Part shown: positions 1-7,825 of the stretch, piece by piece
Position numbering within the stretch: the stretch's first letter is position 1
Layout: every line of letters starts with the position of its first letter
Assembly (NCBI GenBank): GCA_020633335.1
Contig: JACKDU010000009.1
Location: forward strand, 248,001-312,000
From: Myxococcales bacterium
GTDB lineage: Bacteria; Myxococcota_A; Polyangia; Nannocystales; Nannocystaceae
Length of the DNA: 64,000 bases
Direction: 5' to 3'
Made by a program: the position numbers and the translations under genes
Notes under the pieces: generated by a model
The model's input: the letters and a program-made list of their open reading frames with translations, nothing else
What the model was told of the DNA's origin: nothing
Databases searched by the model: none

Positions 1-1
1 C

Positions 2-931
2 GGCCCCGACGAGTCGCCGCGGAGCCTCCAGCTCTACGGCGTCGATCCCCACTACGTCGGCGAGGCGGTCAAGCGCCTGGTCGGCGAGGGCAAGGTCGAT
101 CACATCGACATGAACTTCGGCTGCCCTGTCCCCAAGGTCACCCGCCGGGGCGGCGGCGCGGCCCTGCCGGTCAAGCGCCGCCTCCTCCGCGAGATCGTCC
201 GGGCGGCGGTCCGCGGCGCCGGGGCGGTGCCGGTGACGATCAAGTTCCGGATGGGGATCGACGAGAAGATCATGACCTTCCTCGAGACCGGCAAGATCGC
301 CGAGGAGGAGGGCTGCGCGGCGATCGGCCTCCACGCCCGGACGGCCGCCCAGCTCTACGACGGCGAGGCCCGCTGGGGGGCGATCGGCGAGCTCAAGGCG
401 GCGGTGACGACGATCCCGGTGCTCGGCAACGGCGACATCTGGGAGGCCGAGGACGCGCTGCGGATGATGCGGAGCACCGGCTGCGACGGGGTGATCGTCG
501 GCCGCGGCTGCCTCGGCCGCCCCTGGCTCTTCCGCGACCTCGCCGACGTCTTCGCCGGCCGCGAGCCTCAGAACCCGCCGAGCCTCGGCGAGGTCTTTGA
601 CATCATGATCGACCACGCGACCCGCCTCTCGGCGTGGTTCGGCGAGCGCCACGCGATGCGGGGCTTTCGCAAGCACTCGAGCTGGTACACCAAGGGCTTC
701 CACGGCTCGTCGCGGCTGCGCACCGAGCTCATGCAGGTGACCACGCTTGAGGGCCTGCGGGCGCTGGCGGCGACGATCGATCGGACGATCCCCTTCTCGC
801 CGGCGGCGATGCGGGTGCCGCGGGGCAAGACCGGCGGCACCCAGAAGGTGGTCCTGCCGGCCGGCTACCTCGACGACCTCGACGACCTGACCCCGCCCGA
901 GGACGCCGAGGACGGGGGCTCGGGCGGCTAG
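2..931 (+). CDS. tRNA-dihydrouridine synthase, 5' truncated by window edge
   Basis: Flavoenzyme that uses NADPH and FMN to reduce uridines in the tRNA D-loop; cytoplasmic. The reading frame is open from base 2, so the start lies outside the window. Visible family features are LQLYGVDP, then DMNFGCPVPKV, in which the Cys is the expected general acid, then KFRMG, the phosphate-binding stretch GLHARTAAQLYDG, and NGDIWEAEDALRMM followed by GVIVGRGCLGRPWLF. The order and spacing match the Dus TIM barrel followed by a helical tRNA-binding domain. The C-terminal 25 residues are an acidic tail outside the conserved domain. A small HTH gene follows after 6-15 bp and may be co-transcribed. Dus membership is secure; the subgroup (DusB-like) is an inference. 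Confidence 0.93.
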   Translation, partial: GPDESPRSLQLYGVDPHYVGEAVKRLVGEGKVDHIDMNFGCPVPKVTRRGGGAALPVKRRLLREIVRAAVRGAGAVPVTIKFRMGIDEKIMTFLETGKIAEEEGCAAIGLHARTAAQLYDGEARWGAIGELKAAVTTIPVLGNGDIWEAEDALRMMRSTGCDGVIVGRGCLGRPWLFRDLADVFAGREPQNPPSLGEVFDIMIDHATRLSAWFGERHAMRGFRKHSSWYTKGFHGSSRLRTELMQVTTLEGLRALAATIDRTIPFSPAAMRVPRGKTGGTQKVVLPAGYLDDLDDLTPPEDAEDGGSGG

Positions 932-937
932 CGTGGG

Positions 938-1156
938 GTGCCGGCGATGAGCCTCCCGCAGGAGCCCCGCGAGCCCCTCCTCGTCGCCCTCCGGGCGGTC
1001 GACCCCGCCGCCTGGCGGCGCGAGGTCGCGGCCGTGCTCCTCGCCCAGGGCGAGGTCGCGGCCGCCGGCCGGGCGCTCGGGGTCGCGCGCGCGACCCTGG
1101 AGCGCTGGATCGCCGAGGAGCCGGCGCTCCGGGCCGCGCTCGACGAATCGCGCTAG
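938..1156 (+). CDS. small helix-turn-helix (Fis-like) protein
   Basis: Short protein of about 69-72 residues directly downstream of the Dus gene. Its second half (EVAAAGRALGVARATLERWI) has the spacing of a Fis-type or resolvase-type helix-turn-helix, where a Gly-Val turn separates two helices. A GTG at 938 and an ATG at 947 are both possible starts, and the ATG is more natural. No effector domain is present, so it may be a minimal DNA-binding protein or a remnant of a longer regulator. Its 3' half is nearly duplicated at 1611-1717, on the other side of the opposing lipoprotein gene. The function is unknown; only the HTH reading is supported. Confidence 0.55.
   Translation: MPAMSLPQEPREPLLVALRAVDPAAWRREVAAVLLAQGEVAAAGRALGVARATLERWIAEEPALRAALDESR
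1036..1142 (+). repeat. 107-bp direct repeat, copy 1
   Basis: This segment of the small HTH gene is nearly identical to 1611-1717 in the same orientation, with only about three mismatches by eye. The two copies bracket the minus-strand lipoprotein gene at 1153-1560. Confidence 0.85.
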
Positions 1157-1560
1157 CGCGCGCGGAGCGTGGCGGGCGGCCATGCATCGAGGTGTGTCGC
1201 GGCCCGCTGGCCCTCGGCGCAGGTCAGGACGCCCTCGCAGGCGGCGTTGATCGCCTCGTTGTCAGCCTCGCCGCACGAACGCCGACGCTCGCGGATCACG
1301 TCGACGCAGGCCTGCCCTTCGTCGGCATCGTAGGTGCAGCCGGCCTCGAGGAAGGCGTCGGCCATGTTCTGGATCTGAGCCTCGAGGTCTTCGCGGCAGC
1401 CGGCGAGATCGCCGAAGTCTCGCTCGAAGTCCGCCCCACCGCACTTCCGGAAGCGCTTGCAGCTCACCTCGGCCGCCTCCTCCATGAAGGCGTCGACCGT
1501 CTCGACCTGGCAGGCCGCGAGGAGCGCGAGGACGGGGACGAGGGGCGCGCGCGCGAGCAT
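1153..1560 (-). CDS. small Cys-rich lipoprotein
   Basis: Predicted secreted lipoprotein of 135 residues. The N-terminus is a short positively charged and hydrophobic signal ending in LALLAAC, so Cys17 would be lipidated. The mature part has seven further Cys residues in an acidic, mostly helical sequence (CKRFRKCGG, GCREDLEAQ, GCTYDADEGQACVDVI, CGEAD, CEGVLTC). This resembles small Cys-rich lipoproteins that are abundant in myxobacteria. I recognise no enzyme family. It is transcribed against its neighbours and is framed on both sides by copies of the same 107-bp segment, which suggests insertion or local duplication. It probably sits on the outer membrane or periplasmic face. Confidence 0.7.
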   Translation of the reverse strand: MLARAPLVPVLALLAACQVETVDAFMEEAAEVSCKRFRKCGGADFERDFGDLAGCREDLEAQIQNMADAFLEAGCTYDADEGQACVDVIRERRRSCGEADNEAINAACEGVLTCAEGQRAATHLDAWPPATLRAR

Positions 1561-1567
1561 CGGGCGA

Positions 1568-1725
1568 TGCTAGCAGGCGCCCGCGTCGAGCCACAGCGTC
1601 GACCAGCTGCGCTCCTCGCCCAGGCCGAGGTCGCGGCCGCCGCCCGGGCGCTCGGGGTCGCGCGCGCGACCCTGGAGCGCTGGATCGCCGAGGAGCCGGC
1701 GCTCCGGGCCGCGCTCGCGGGCTGA
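1568..1725 (+). pseudogene. remnant copy of the HTH gene
   Basis: An ATG at 1568 opens a 52-residue frame whose last 35 residues (LLAQAEVAAAARALGVAR and onward) repeat the C-terminal HTH of the gene at 938-1156, with AAA replacing AAG. The first 15 residues are unrelated and overlap the upstream side of the lipoprotein gene. Either a shortened second copy is still translated, or this is a duplication scar. The second reading is preferred because no ribosome-binding site is obvious and the N-terminal half of the parent gene is missing. Confidence 0.55.
1611..1717 (+). repeat. 107-bp direct repeat, copy 2
   Basis: Same-orientation copy of 1036-1142. The identity begins at CTCCTCGCCCAGG and ends at GCCGCGCTCG. 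Confidence 0.85.
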
Positions 1726-1783
1726 GCGGCCTCGTTCGGCAGAACGGCGTATATGTGGAAGCCGCGGTGCGGGAGCGCGGAGC

Positions 1784-2692
1784 GTGGAGGACAAGGTAGC
1801 GATCATCACCGGCGCCAACTCTGGGATCGGCTACCAGACGGCCCTCGACCTCGCGCGTCGGGGCGCGACCGTCGTCATGGCGTGCCGGAGCGAAGAGCGG
1901 GGGGAGGAGGCGCGCGCCCGCCTCCTCGCGGAGGCCCCCGGGTCGACGGCGCTCGTCCTCCGCCTCGACCTCTCGGAGCCGGACTCCGTGCAGGCCTTCT
2001 GCCGCGAGGTCGAGGCCCAGGTCGGCGTCATCGATCTCCTGGTCAACAACGCCGGGATCGTCGGCGTCCCCCTGGCGCGCAACAGCGTCGGTCACGAGCT
2101 CCAGCTCGCCACCAACTACCTCGGCCCCTTCGCGCTCACCTGCACCCTGCTCCCGCGCTTTCGTCCGGGCGCGCCGTCGCGGATCGTCAACGTCGGCAGC
2201 CTCGCCCACCGCCTCGGCAAGCTCCGCCTCGACGACTTCAATTGGGAGCGGAGCGCCTACTCGACCTTCGGCGCCTACGCCCGGAGCAAGCTCGCGCTCC
2301 TCGCCTTCACCGTCGAGCTGAACCGGCGGCTCGAGCGGCGCGGCGGCGCGATCCGAGCGCTCGCCTCGCACCCTGGCGTGGCCGCGACCGACATCGGCCG
2401 CTACCATCACCTGACCAACCCGCGCAACCGCGTCGGCAGGTGGATCAACGAGAGGATCGCGGCCCGGATCGCGAGCGCGGCGGAGGCCGCGGGCCCGACG
2501 ATCCACGCCGCCTGCGCGGAGGCGGTGCGGGGCGGCGACTTCTTCGGGCCCGGAGGTTGGCTGGAGCTCGGCGGGCCGGTGGCGCCCGCCAGGCTGAGCC
2601 CCCTGGCCCGCGACGAGGAGCTCGGCCGGCGCCTCTGGGCGCTCTCGGAGGCGATGACCGGGGTCCGCTTCCCGGCCTCGTCCGCGGGGTGA
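1784..2692 (+). CDS. short-chain dehydrogenase/reductase
   Basis: NAD(P)-dependent oxidoreductase of the classical SDR fold, 302 residues, most like the retinol-dehydrogenase/WW-oxidoreductase branch. Evidence includes the cofactor motif TGANSGIG at about residues 9-16, an Arg in ACRSEERGEE typical of NADPH preference, the structural NNAG motif near residue 88, the catalytic Ser in IVNVGSLAH and the YxxxK pair in AYARSK. The SHPG motif after the active site is also present (LASHPGVAATDI). The GTG start at 1784 is chosen because it directly precedes the first beta strand. The substrate is not deducible from sequence. The gene stands alone between the HTH remnant and a convergent oxygenase-like gene. 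Confidence 0.88.
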   Translation: MEDKVAIITGANSGIGYQTALDLARRGATVVMACRSEERGEEARARLLAEAPGSTALVLRLDLSEPDSVQAFCREVEAQVGVIDLLVNNAGIVGVPLARNSVGHELQLATNYLGPFALTCTLLPRFRPGAPSRIVNVGSLAHRLGKLRLDDFNWERSAYSTFGAYARSKLALLAFTVELNRRLERRGGAIRALASHPGVAATDIGRYHHLTNPRNRVGRWINERIAARIASAAEAAGPTIHAACAEAVRGGDFFGPGGWLELGGPVAPARLSPLARDEELGRRLWALSEAMTGVRFPASSAG

Positions 2693-2704
2693 GCCCGGGC
2701 CCGA

Positions 2705-3883
2705 TCAGCGGCCGGGCGTGAGGAGCCCGACCGCCCGCATCTCGATCGACTTGCGGACCAGGCGATCGGCGACGCGGCGCGCCTCCTCGGCCCAGGCCCG
2801 CTGCGCGTCGGCGGGCGCGTCGGCGGCGAGGAGCGCCCGACCCTCGGCCAGCGCCCCGTCGACCGCGGCGATCGCCCGCGCGAGGGCTGCGGTCGCCGGC
2901 GCCGGGCCGTCGTCCTCGGCCGCGCGGTCGAGGGCGGCCCGCGTCCCCTCGAGATCGCCGCGCTCGATCGCCGCGGCCGCGTCGATCACCTGGCGGTAGC
3001 GGAGCTCCGCCCGCGCCTCGCCGGGGACGACGAAGGAGCCGTGGGGCGCGCTCAGGGTCTCAAAGACCAGGGCCGTGCGCGCGTCGAGCTCGGAGAAGAA
3101 GTGCCAGCGCTGCCCCGGATCGTGGAGGAAGGTCCAGATGTCGTTGACCCGCATCCCCGGCCGGCGCTCGAGGAAGGCGTCGGTCGGCAGGCCGTAGCGG
3201 AGCTGGTGGGCTCGGCGATCGAGGGTCCGCGGATCCATCAGCGCGAGCGGCCGCGTCGCCTGGTCGAGGCCGATCCAGAGGTTGACCAGGACCAGGCGCG
3301 AGCGGGCGTTGCGGTGGGTCGGCGAGTCGTGGTGGAAGAGGCGGGGCGCGAGGCCGCGGAGGAGCTGGCGCACCGGCGTCCCGTCGACGTCCTGGTCAGC
3401 GTGGACGGCGACCGCCGCCTCGTGGCCGTTGATCCCCTGGCTGTGGACCACGCCGTGACGGATCGTCCCGGGGCCGGCCTTGCGCATGATGAAGCCCTCG
3501 CCGGCGATGAAGAGGATCCGCAGGCGGCCGCCGCCGACGAGGGGGAGCGAGCGCCCGCGGAGGCGGCGGCGGATCTCGGCGGCGTCGCCCGGCTCCGCTC
3601 GACCGGCGCTGCGCACCCGCTCGAGCGCCGCCTGGAGGCGTGCGAGCCCGGAGAGGTCCGCGCGATCGAAGCCGTGGATCCGCAGCTCGGGGCGGAGCCC
3701 CTCGGGCGCCGAGCCGTCGTGGATCTCGACGCGCTGTCGGTCGTAGAGGGCGCCGTCGAAGAGCGCGTCGGGGTCGAGCGTGCGCGCGCGGAGGAGGCCG
3801 CTCCCGCGATCGTCAGGGGCGACGTCCTCGGGCCGTGTGAAGGCGAGCTGAGCCGCGAGCGAGGCGGTCGAGTCGGCGGGCAC
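2705..3883 (-). CDS. CmcJ/NvfI-like oxygenase-family protein
   Basis: 392-residue cytoplasmic protein. The middle contains a pattern I associate with the CmcJ/NvfI (AsaB-like) group of putative Fe(II)/2-oxoglutarate enzymes. It has VHSQGINGHEAAVAVHADQD with an H-x-D pair, then RLVLVNLWIGLDQATRPLAL (the R...NVW..L...PLAL signature), then WHFFSELDARTALVFETL and a further His in APHGSF. Such enzymes hydroxylate or otherwise oxidise small molecules. The C-terminal 100 residues are helical and Ala/Glu-rich and look like an added domain. Its stop lies 13 bp from the convergent SDR gene. The family call is moderate, and the substrate and activity are unknown. Confidence 0.55.
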   Translation of the reverse strand: MPADSTASLAAQLAFTRPEDVAPDDRGSGLLRARTLDPDALFDGALYDRQRVEIHDGSAPEGLRPELRIHGFDRADLSGLARLQAALERVRSAGRAEPGDAAEIRRRLRGRSLPLVGGGRLRILFIAGEGFIMRKAGPGTIRHGVVHSQGINGHEAAVAVHADQDVDGTPVRQLLRGLAPRLFHHDSPTHRNARSRLVLVNLWIGLDQATRPLALMDPRTLDRRAHQLRYGLPTDAFLERRPGMRVNDIWTFLHDPGQRWHFFSELDARTALVFETLSAPHGSFVVPGEARAELRYRQVIDAAAAIERGDLEGTRAALDRAAEDDGPAPATAALARAIAAVDGALAEGRALLAADAPADAQRAWAEEARRVADRLVRKSIEMRAVGLLTPGR

Positions 3884-4094
3884 GGGCGCCGATCGTACAC
3901 GAACTCGGGGGCGCGCGCGGACGCCCCGGGCGATCGCGGGGGCGGGCCCGCTGGACCGGGCGCGCCGATGCGCGGGCTCGCGGCAGCTCGCGGCGGTCCG
4001 CGTCGTCCGCCGCGCGCGGGCGCGAGGAGCACCTCTCGGGCCGCGGCGCGCCGCTGGCCTTTCGCGGGCCCGGACGCTCCGCTACGCTGCCTGG

Positions 4095-4931
4095 ATGACC
4101 CTATTTCGACATAGCCTGGCGTTTGCTCTCTGCTCCCTCGTCGGCGCGCTCGCGCTGCCGAATTCCGCGTCCGCCGGCCTCCCGGAGTGCAACAACATCC
4201 GCCTCGAGGACGTCGGCGCCTGCGAGATCCGCGGCGACCTCAAGTGCGAGGCGGGCTGCGATGAGCTCGGGATCTACAAGAAGGCCTGCGCGACCAAGCT
4301 CCACACCGTGTGCCGCGACGTCTGCACCGTCGACGCCGACGGCGGCTGCACCGACGAGTGCACGATCCAGTGCTCGCACGACTGCGACATCGGCGTGAAC
4401 GTGATCTGCACCCACAACTGCTTCCTCGAGTGCGAGGGCTCCTGCGACACCTCCTGCGCCGGCGCGGCCGACGAGGCGACCTGCCGGGCCTCCTGCGAGG
4501 CGACCTGCGACGGCGAGTGCGACGTCCAGTGCGGGGCGGCGGTCGACGGCGACTGCTACTCCCACTGCATCGAGTGCTGCGACGGCTCGTGCACCGCCCA
4601 GGCCAACATGACCTGCCAGACGAGCTGCCAGGAGGAGTCCTTCGAGGAGTGCGAGTACGAGCTCCGGGCCGACTGCTCGGCCTCCTGCTCGGGCGACGGC
4701 GCGCTCTTCTGCGACGGCGAGTACGTCCTCGCCGGCTCGCAGATCCCGGCCTGCGTGCAGGCGCTGATCGCCGCCGGGATCTCGGAGCCGATCGAGGTCG
4801 GCTTCGAGGTCGACGGCAGGGTCAGCGGCTCCTTCTGCAGCGTCGACGGGGGCGCGGGCGGCGGGCTCGGGGCGCTCCTCCTCGTCGGCGGGCTCGGCCT
4901 CCTCGGCCTCCGTCGGCGCCGCGCGGCCTGA
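4095..4931 (+). CDS. Cys-rich secreted protein with MYXO-CTERM-like tail
   Basis: Secreted protein of 278 residues. A Sec signal (hydrophobic core ending near NSASAG, about residue 28) is followed by roughly 200 residues with more than 40 Cys, arranged mostly as C-x3-C and C-x2-3-C steps (for example CDTSCAGAADEATCRASCEATC). These would form a disulfide-rich rod. The C-terminus is Gly-rich, then a hydrophobic helix, then RRRR, the layout of MYXO-CTERM or related sorting tags. The nearest Cys (SFCSVDGG) is further from the helix than in the usual GC-containing tag, so the anchor class is uncertain. No catalytic domain is visible. A structural or adhesive surface role is an inference. Confidence 0.7.
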   Translation: MTLFRHSLAFALCSLVGALALPNSASAGLPECNNIRLEDVGACEIRGDLKCEAGCDELGIYKKACATKLHTVCRDVCTVDADGGCTDECTIQCSHDCDIGVNVICTHNCFLECEGSCDTSCAGAADEATCRASCEATCDGECDVQCGAAVDGDCYSHCIECCDGSCTAQANMTCQTSCQEESFEECEYELRADCSASCSGDGALFCDGEYVLAGSQIPACVQALIAAGISEPIEVGFEVDGRVSGSFCSVDGGAGGGLGALLLVGGLGLLGLRRRRAA

Positions 4932-4940
4932 GCCTCCGCT

Positions 4941-4959
4941 CGCGGAGCGCGGCTCCGCG
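4941..4959. terminator. hairpin between convergent genes
   Basis: An 8-bp perfect stem (CGCGGAGC / GCTCCGCG) with a 3-base loop lies between the ends of the Cys-rich gene (4931) and the convergent lipoprotein gene (4975). It has no T-run, so it is only a candidate bidirectional terminator. Confidence 0.4.
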
Positions 4960-4974
4960 GCCGCCCATGGGGCG

Positions 4975-6330
4975 CTAGAGCGACTCGTGGGCGGCCGGCG
5001 TCAGCGAGCCGAGGACGTCGAAGTTGAAGTAGTGGGCGTAGTCGGGGTCGTAGCCGTCCATGTAGGAGTTGGCGGGGACCCCCGCCCAGGTCGCCTCGCT
5101 CAGGGGCTGCTCGCGCAGCATCCCGAGGTGGACCTCGATCGTGTCGGGGCTCTGGAGGTCGGCCCAGCTCACCCGCATCTCGACGAAGTCGTTCGCGGTA
5201 GCGACGTCGTCGCCGCCGGCGATCGGCCCGAAGCCGACGGCGCTCCAGGCCCCGCCGCTCCACTCGAGCGCGCCGCCGTAGTCGTCGCTGGCCTTCCAGC
5301 GGAGGTGCCAGCGGGCGTCGAAGGGGAGGTTCGGCTGCTGGGTGTTGTAGAGGACGCCGACGCTCGAGCCCATCATCCCGCCGAGGTAGGCGACCATCCA
5401 GACCTGCGAGCTCTGGGCGGCGAGGTCCGGGCTCTTCATCCCGAGGTAGAGGTAGTCGGTGTCCCAGGCGACGAAGCCGCTCTGGCCGAGCGTCGACGAG
5501 GCGAAGGTCTCGTTGACCGTGAAGTCGTTGACGCCGTCGAGGACGATCGTGTGGAAGTAGCGGATCGTGAAGCCGTCGGCGCTCGTGAAGTCGGCGGCCA
5601 TCGCCGTGCCGCCCATGTCAGTCACGTCGGCGAGGACCCGGATCTTGTAGGTGGTCGCGCTCCCCAGCGGCGCCGCCGGCTTGACCGTGAAGGTGAGCTC
5701 GTCGCCGCTGCTCGGGGGAGCGGCCATCTTCACGCAGGTCTTGAACTGGTCGAAGGAGACCTGGAGCGTCCCCGAGCAGCTGGTGTCGGCGGTGTTGGTG
5801 GTCAGGGTCGCGGGGTCCATCACCTCGCTGAAGGTCACGGCGATCGCCGTGTCGGCGGCGACCCCCTCGGCGAGCTCGTCGGGCGCGGTCGAGATCACCG
5901 TCGGCGGCTCGTCGACGCCGGTGTCGGTGCCACCGCTTGTGTCGGTGGTGGTGCCGGTCGAGCCGGTGTCGGTCGTGCTGCTGGTGTCGCTCGTGCTGGT
6001 GTCGGTCGTGCTGCTCGTGTCGCTCGTGGCGGTGTCGGTCTCGGCGACGCCGGTCGAGGTGCCGGGCTCGGTCGCGCCGCCTGTGGAGGTCGCCTCGGTC
6101 GCGCCGCCGGTCGTGCTGGTGTCGGTCGCGTCGCCGGTCGAGGCCGCGGTCGAGGTGCTCGTCGACGCGCCGCTGGTCGGGCTCGGGCCGCTCGCGCTCG
6201 CGTCCGTGGTCCCGCTCGTGCTCGCGGTCGCGCCGGTGTCATCGTCGCTCCCGCCGCTGCAGGCGAGCGGGGCGATCGCAACGAGGAGCGCGGCGAGGGG
6301 GAGCGAGGCGAGCGCGCGGGGACGGTCCAT
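4975..6330 (-). CDS. lipoprotein with Ig-like (Big_5) and CBM9-like domains
   Basis: 451-residue lipoprotein. The signal ends in APLAC, giving lipidation at Cys24, followed by an acidic SGGSDDD stretch and about 100 residues of Ser/Thr/Gly/Asp linker. Next is an Ig-like domain (PPTVISTAPDELAEGVAADT...FSEVMDPATL...LTFTVKP) of the Big_5 type with its typical 'tttiavtFsepmd' strand. The C-terminal 190 residues (IVLDGVNDFTVNETF ... YLYLGMKSPDL ... DFVEMRVSWADL) resemble a family-9 carbohydrate-binding or DOMON-like beta sandwich. It is probably displayed on the cell surface with the linker as a stalk, perhaps binding a glycan. No catalytic residues are evident. Confidence 0.75.
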   Translation of the reverse strand: MDRPRALASLPLAALLVAIAPLACSGGSDDDTGATASTSGTTDASASGPSPTSGASTSTSTAASTGDATDTSTTGGATEATSTGGATEPGTSTGVAETDTATSDTSSTTDTSTSDTSSTTDTGSTGTTTDTSGGTDTGVDEPPTVISTAPDELAEGVAADTAIAVTFSEVMDPATLTTNTADTSCSGTLQVSFDQFKTCVKMAAPPSSGDELTFTVKPAAPLGSATTYKIRVLADVTDMGGTAMAADFTSADGFTIRYFHTIVLDGVNDFTVNETFASSTLGQSGFVAWDTDYLYLGMKSPDLAAQSSQVWMVAYLGGMMGSSVGVLYNTQQPNLPFDARWHLRWKASDDYGGALEWSGGAWSAVGFGPIAGGDDVATANDFVEMRVSWADLQSPDTIEVHLGMLREQPLSEATWAGVPANSYMDGYDPDYAHYFNFDVLGSLTPAAHESL

Positions 6331-6572
6331 GCGCGGATGCTACCCTCGCCGAGGCCCGCGACGCGCGGCGAAGCGCCCGGTCGCGCGGCGAAGCGCGCGG
6401 CGCTGCGGCCCCGGGCACGGCGCGCGTCTGCGCACCTCCGCCGTCGTGGACGGCGCAGGAGACCCCTGCTAGCGTGCGTCCGCCGTCGGCGCCTCCGAGG
6501 CCGCCTCCGCAGCGACGCCCTCCTGCGACGCCCCGAAGCGACGCCTCCTCGCCCCGCCGGCCCTGCCTTGCC

Positions 6573-7490
6573 ATGCGACCCATCGTCTTCGAAATGGAGA
6601 CGTCGGACCCCGACGACTTCATGACCCTCCTCTGGCTCGCGGATCACGCCGAGCTCGATCTCCGCGCCGTCCTCGTCACCGCGGGCTCGCGCGATCAGTG
6701 CCAGCTGATCCGCTGGGGCCTCGACCACTGCGGTCGTCAGGATGTGCCGATCGGCGCCCTCCATGGCCCCGGGTGGTGGGCGAGCGCCGAGGGGTCGAAG
6801 GCCCGGGTCTCGGCCTTCCACTACAAGGTCTACGGCCACGCGATCCACGATCACCCGGTCGGCGAGGTCGTGTCTGGCCCCGAGCTCCTCGCGGCCGTGC
6901 TCCGCGAGGGGGCGCAGAGCGGGGCGGCGACGACGGTGCTGGTCGGCTCGGCGCCGAAGAACCTCGGCGCCGCCTTCCGCCGCGACGCCTCGATCACCCT
7001 CCCGCGCTGGGTGCAGCAGGGCGGCTTCGCCGGCGACAACCTGGTCGCCGCGCCCCTCGAGAAGTTCCGCGGCAAGACCACCTGCCCGAGCTTCAACCCC
7101 GGCGGCGCGCCCAAGGAGACCCTCGAGCTCCTGGCCTCGCCGCGGATCGCCCGGCGCCTCTTCGTCTCCAAGAACGTCTGCCACGGGGTCGTCTGGACCC
7201 GGGCGATGCACGCCGCCCTCGAGGCCCGCCTCGAGGGCCGGGGGCGCCGCGTCGGCCTGGCGACGATGATCGCCGCGCTCGACCGCTACCTCGTCGACAA
7301 GGGGGTCGGCAAGGCGATGCACGACATCGTCGCCGCCACCTGCGTGGTCGACGAGGCGGTCTGCGAGCGGGCGGAGGTCGAGATCTACCGCGCGCGCGGC
7401 GAGTGGGGGGCGCGGGCGGCCGCGGGGACCGACACCTTCATCTCGATCGGCTTCGACGAGGGGCGCTTCCTCGACGTCCTCGCCGGCTGA
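6573..7490 (+). CDS. nucleoside hydrolase-like protein
   Basis: 305-residue protein of the inosine-uridine preferring nucleoside hydrolase fold, which cleaves the N-glycosidic bond of (deoxy)nucleosides. The N-terminal strand VFEMETSDPDDFMTLLWL carries the DPDD cluster that binds Ca2+ in this family (normally DTDxGxDD). Here the first Asp of the classic motif is replaced by Glu/Thr-Ser, so the metal site is atypical. Later conserved blocks include VLVGSAPKNLG, corresponding to the 'GPLTNLA' region, and GGFAGDNLVA. The ATG at 6573 gives an N-terminus that begins directly with the first strand. Catalytic activity is plausible but not assured given the motif change. Confidence 0.68.
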   Translation: MRPIVFEMETSDPDDFMTLLWLADHAELDLRAVLVTAGSRDQCQLIRWGLDHCGRQDVPIGALHGPGWWASAEGSKARVSAFHYKVYGHAIHDHPVGEVVSGPELLAAVLREGAQSGAATTVLVGSAPKNLGAAFRRDASITLPRWVQQGGFAGDNLVAAPLEKFRGKTTCPSFNPGGAPKETLELLASPRIARRLFVSKNVCHGVVWTRAMHAALEARLEGRGRRVGLATMIAALDRYLVDKGVGKAMHDIVAATCVVDEAVCERAEVEIYRARGEWGARAAAGTDTFISIGFDEGRFLDVLAG

Positions 7491-7544
7491 GCGGGCACTC
7501 GTGCCGCTCGGGTCGCCGCCGCGGTCTCTGCTAGAACCTCGCCC

Positions 7545-7819
7545 ATGAAGGCGCCCGCCCGCCGCCGCGCCACCTACGAGGACGTCCTGGCCGTGCCGCC
7601 GGGGGTCGTCGCCGAGGTCGTCTACGGCGTGCTTCACACCCATCCGCGACCCGCCCTCCGCCACGCCAACGCGTCCTCCAACCTCGGGGTCCTGCTCGGC
7701 TCGCCCTTTCGCCTCGGCCGCGGTGGCCCCGGCGGCTGGGTGATCTACGACGAGCCCGAGCTCCACCCGAGCCCTTCGACGCGGTCGAGCTCCCGCTCGC
7801 GCTCCTCTGGGAGCGCTAG
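7545..7819 (+). pseudogene. Uma2-family gene with internal deletion
   Basis: The frame from ATG 7545 encodes the typical start of a Uma2 (DUF820) restriction-endonuclease-like protein: ATYEDVLAVPPGVVAEVVYG, then GWVIYDEPELH. Immediately after this the sequence jumps, in another frame, to EPFDAVELPLALLWER followed by TAG at 7817. That is the typical Uma2 C-terminus. The central part with the PD-(D/E)xK active site (VPDLAGWR, SPST and LWLVDP blocks of the family) is missing. The junction lies near 7765-7775. The out-of-frame continuation to 7829 is meaningless Ser/Arg sequence. The gene is therefore a deletion remnant with no expected nuclease activity. Confidence 0.8.
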
Positions 7820-7825
7820 GCCGAG

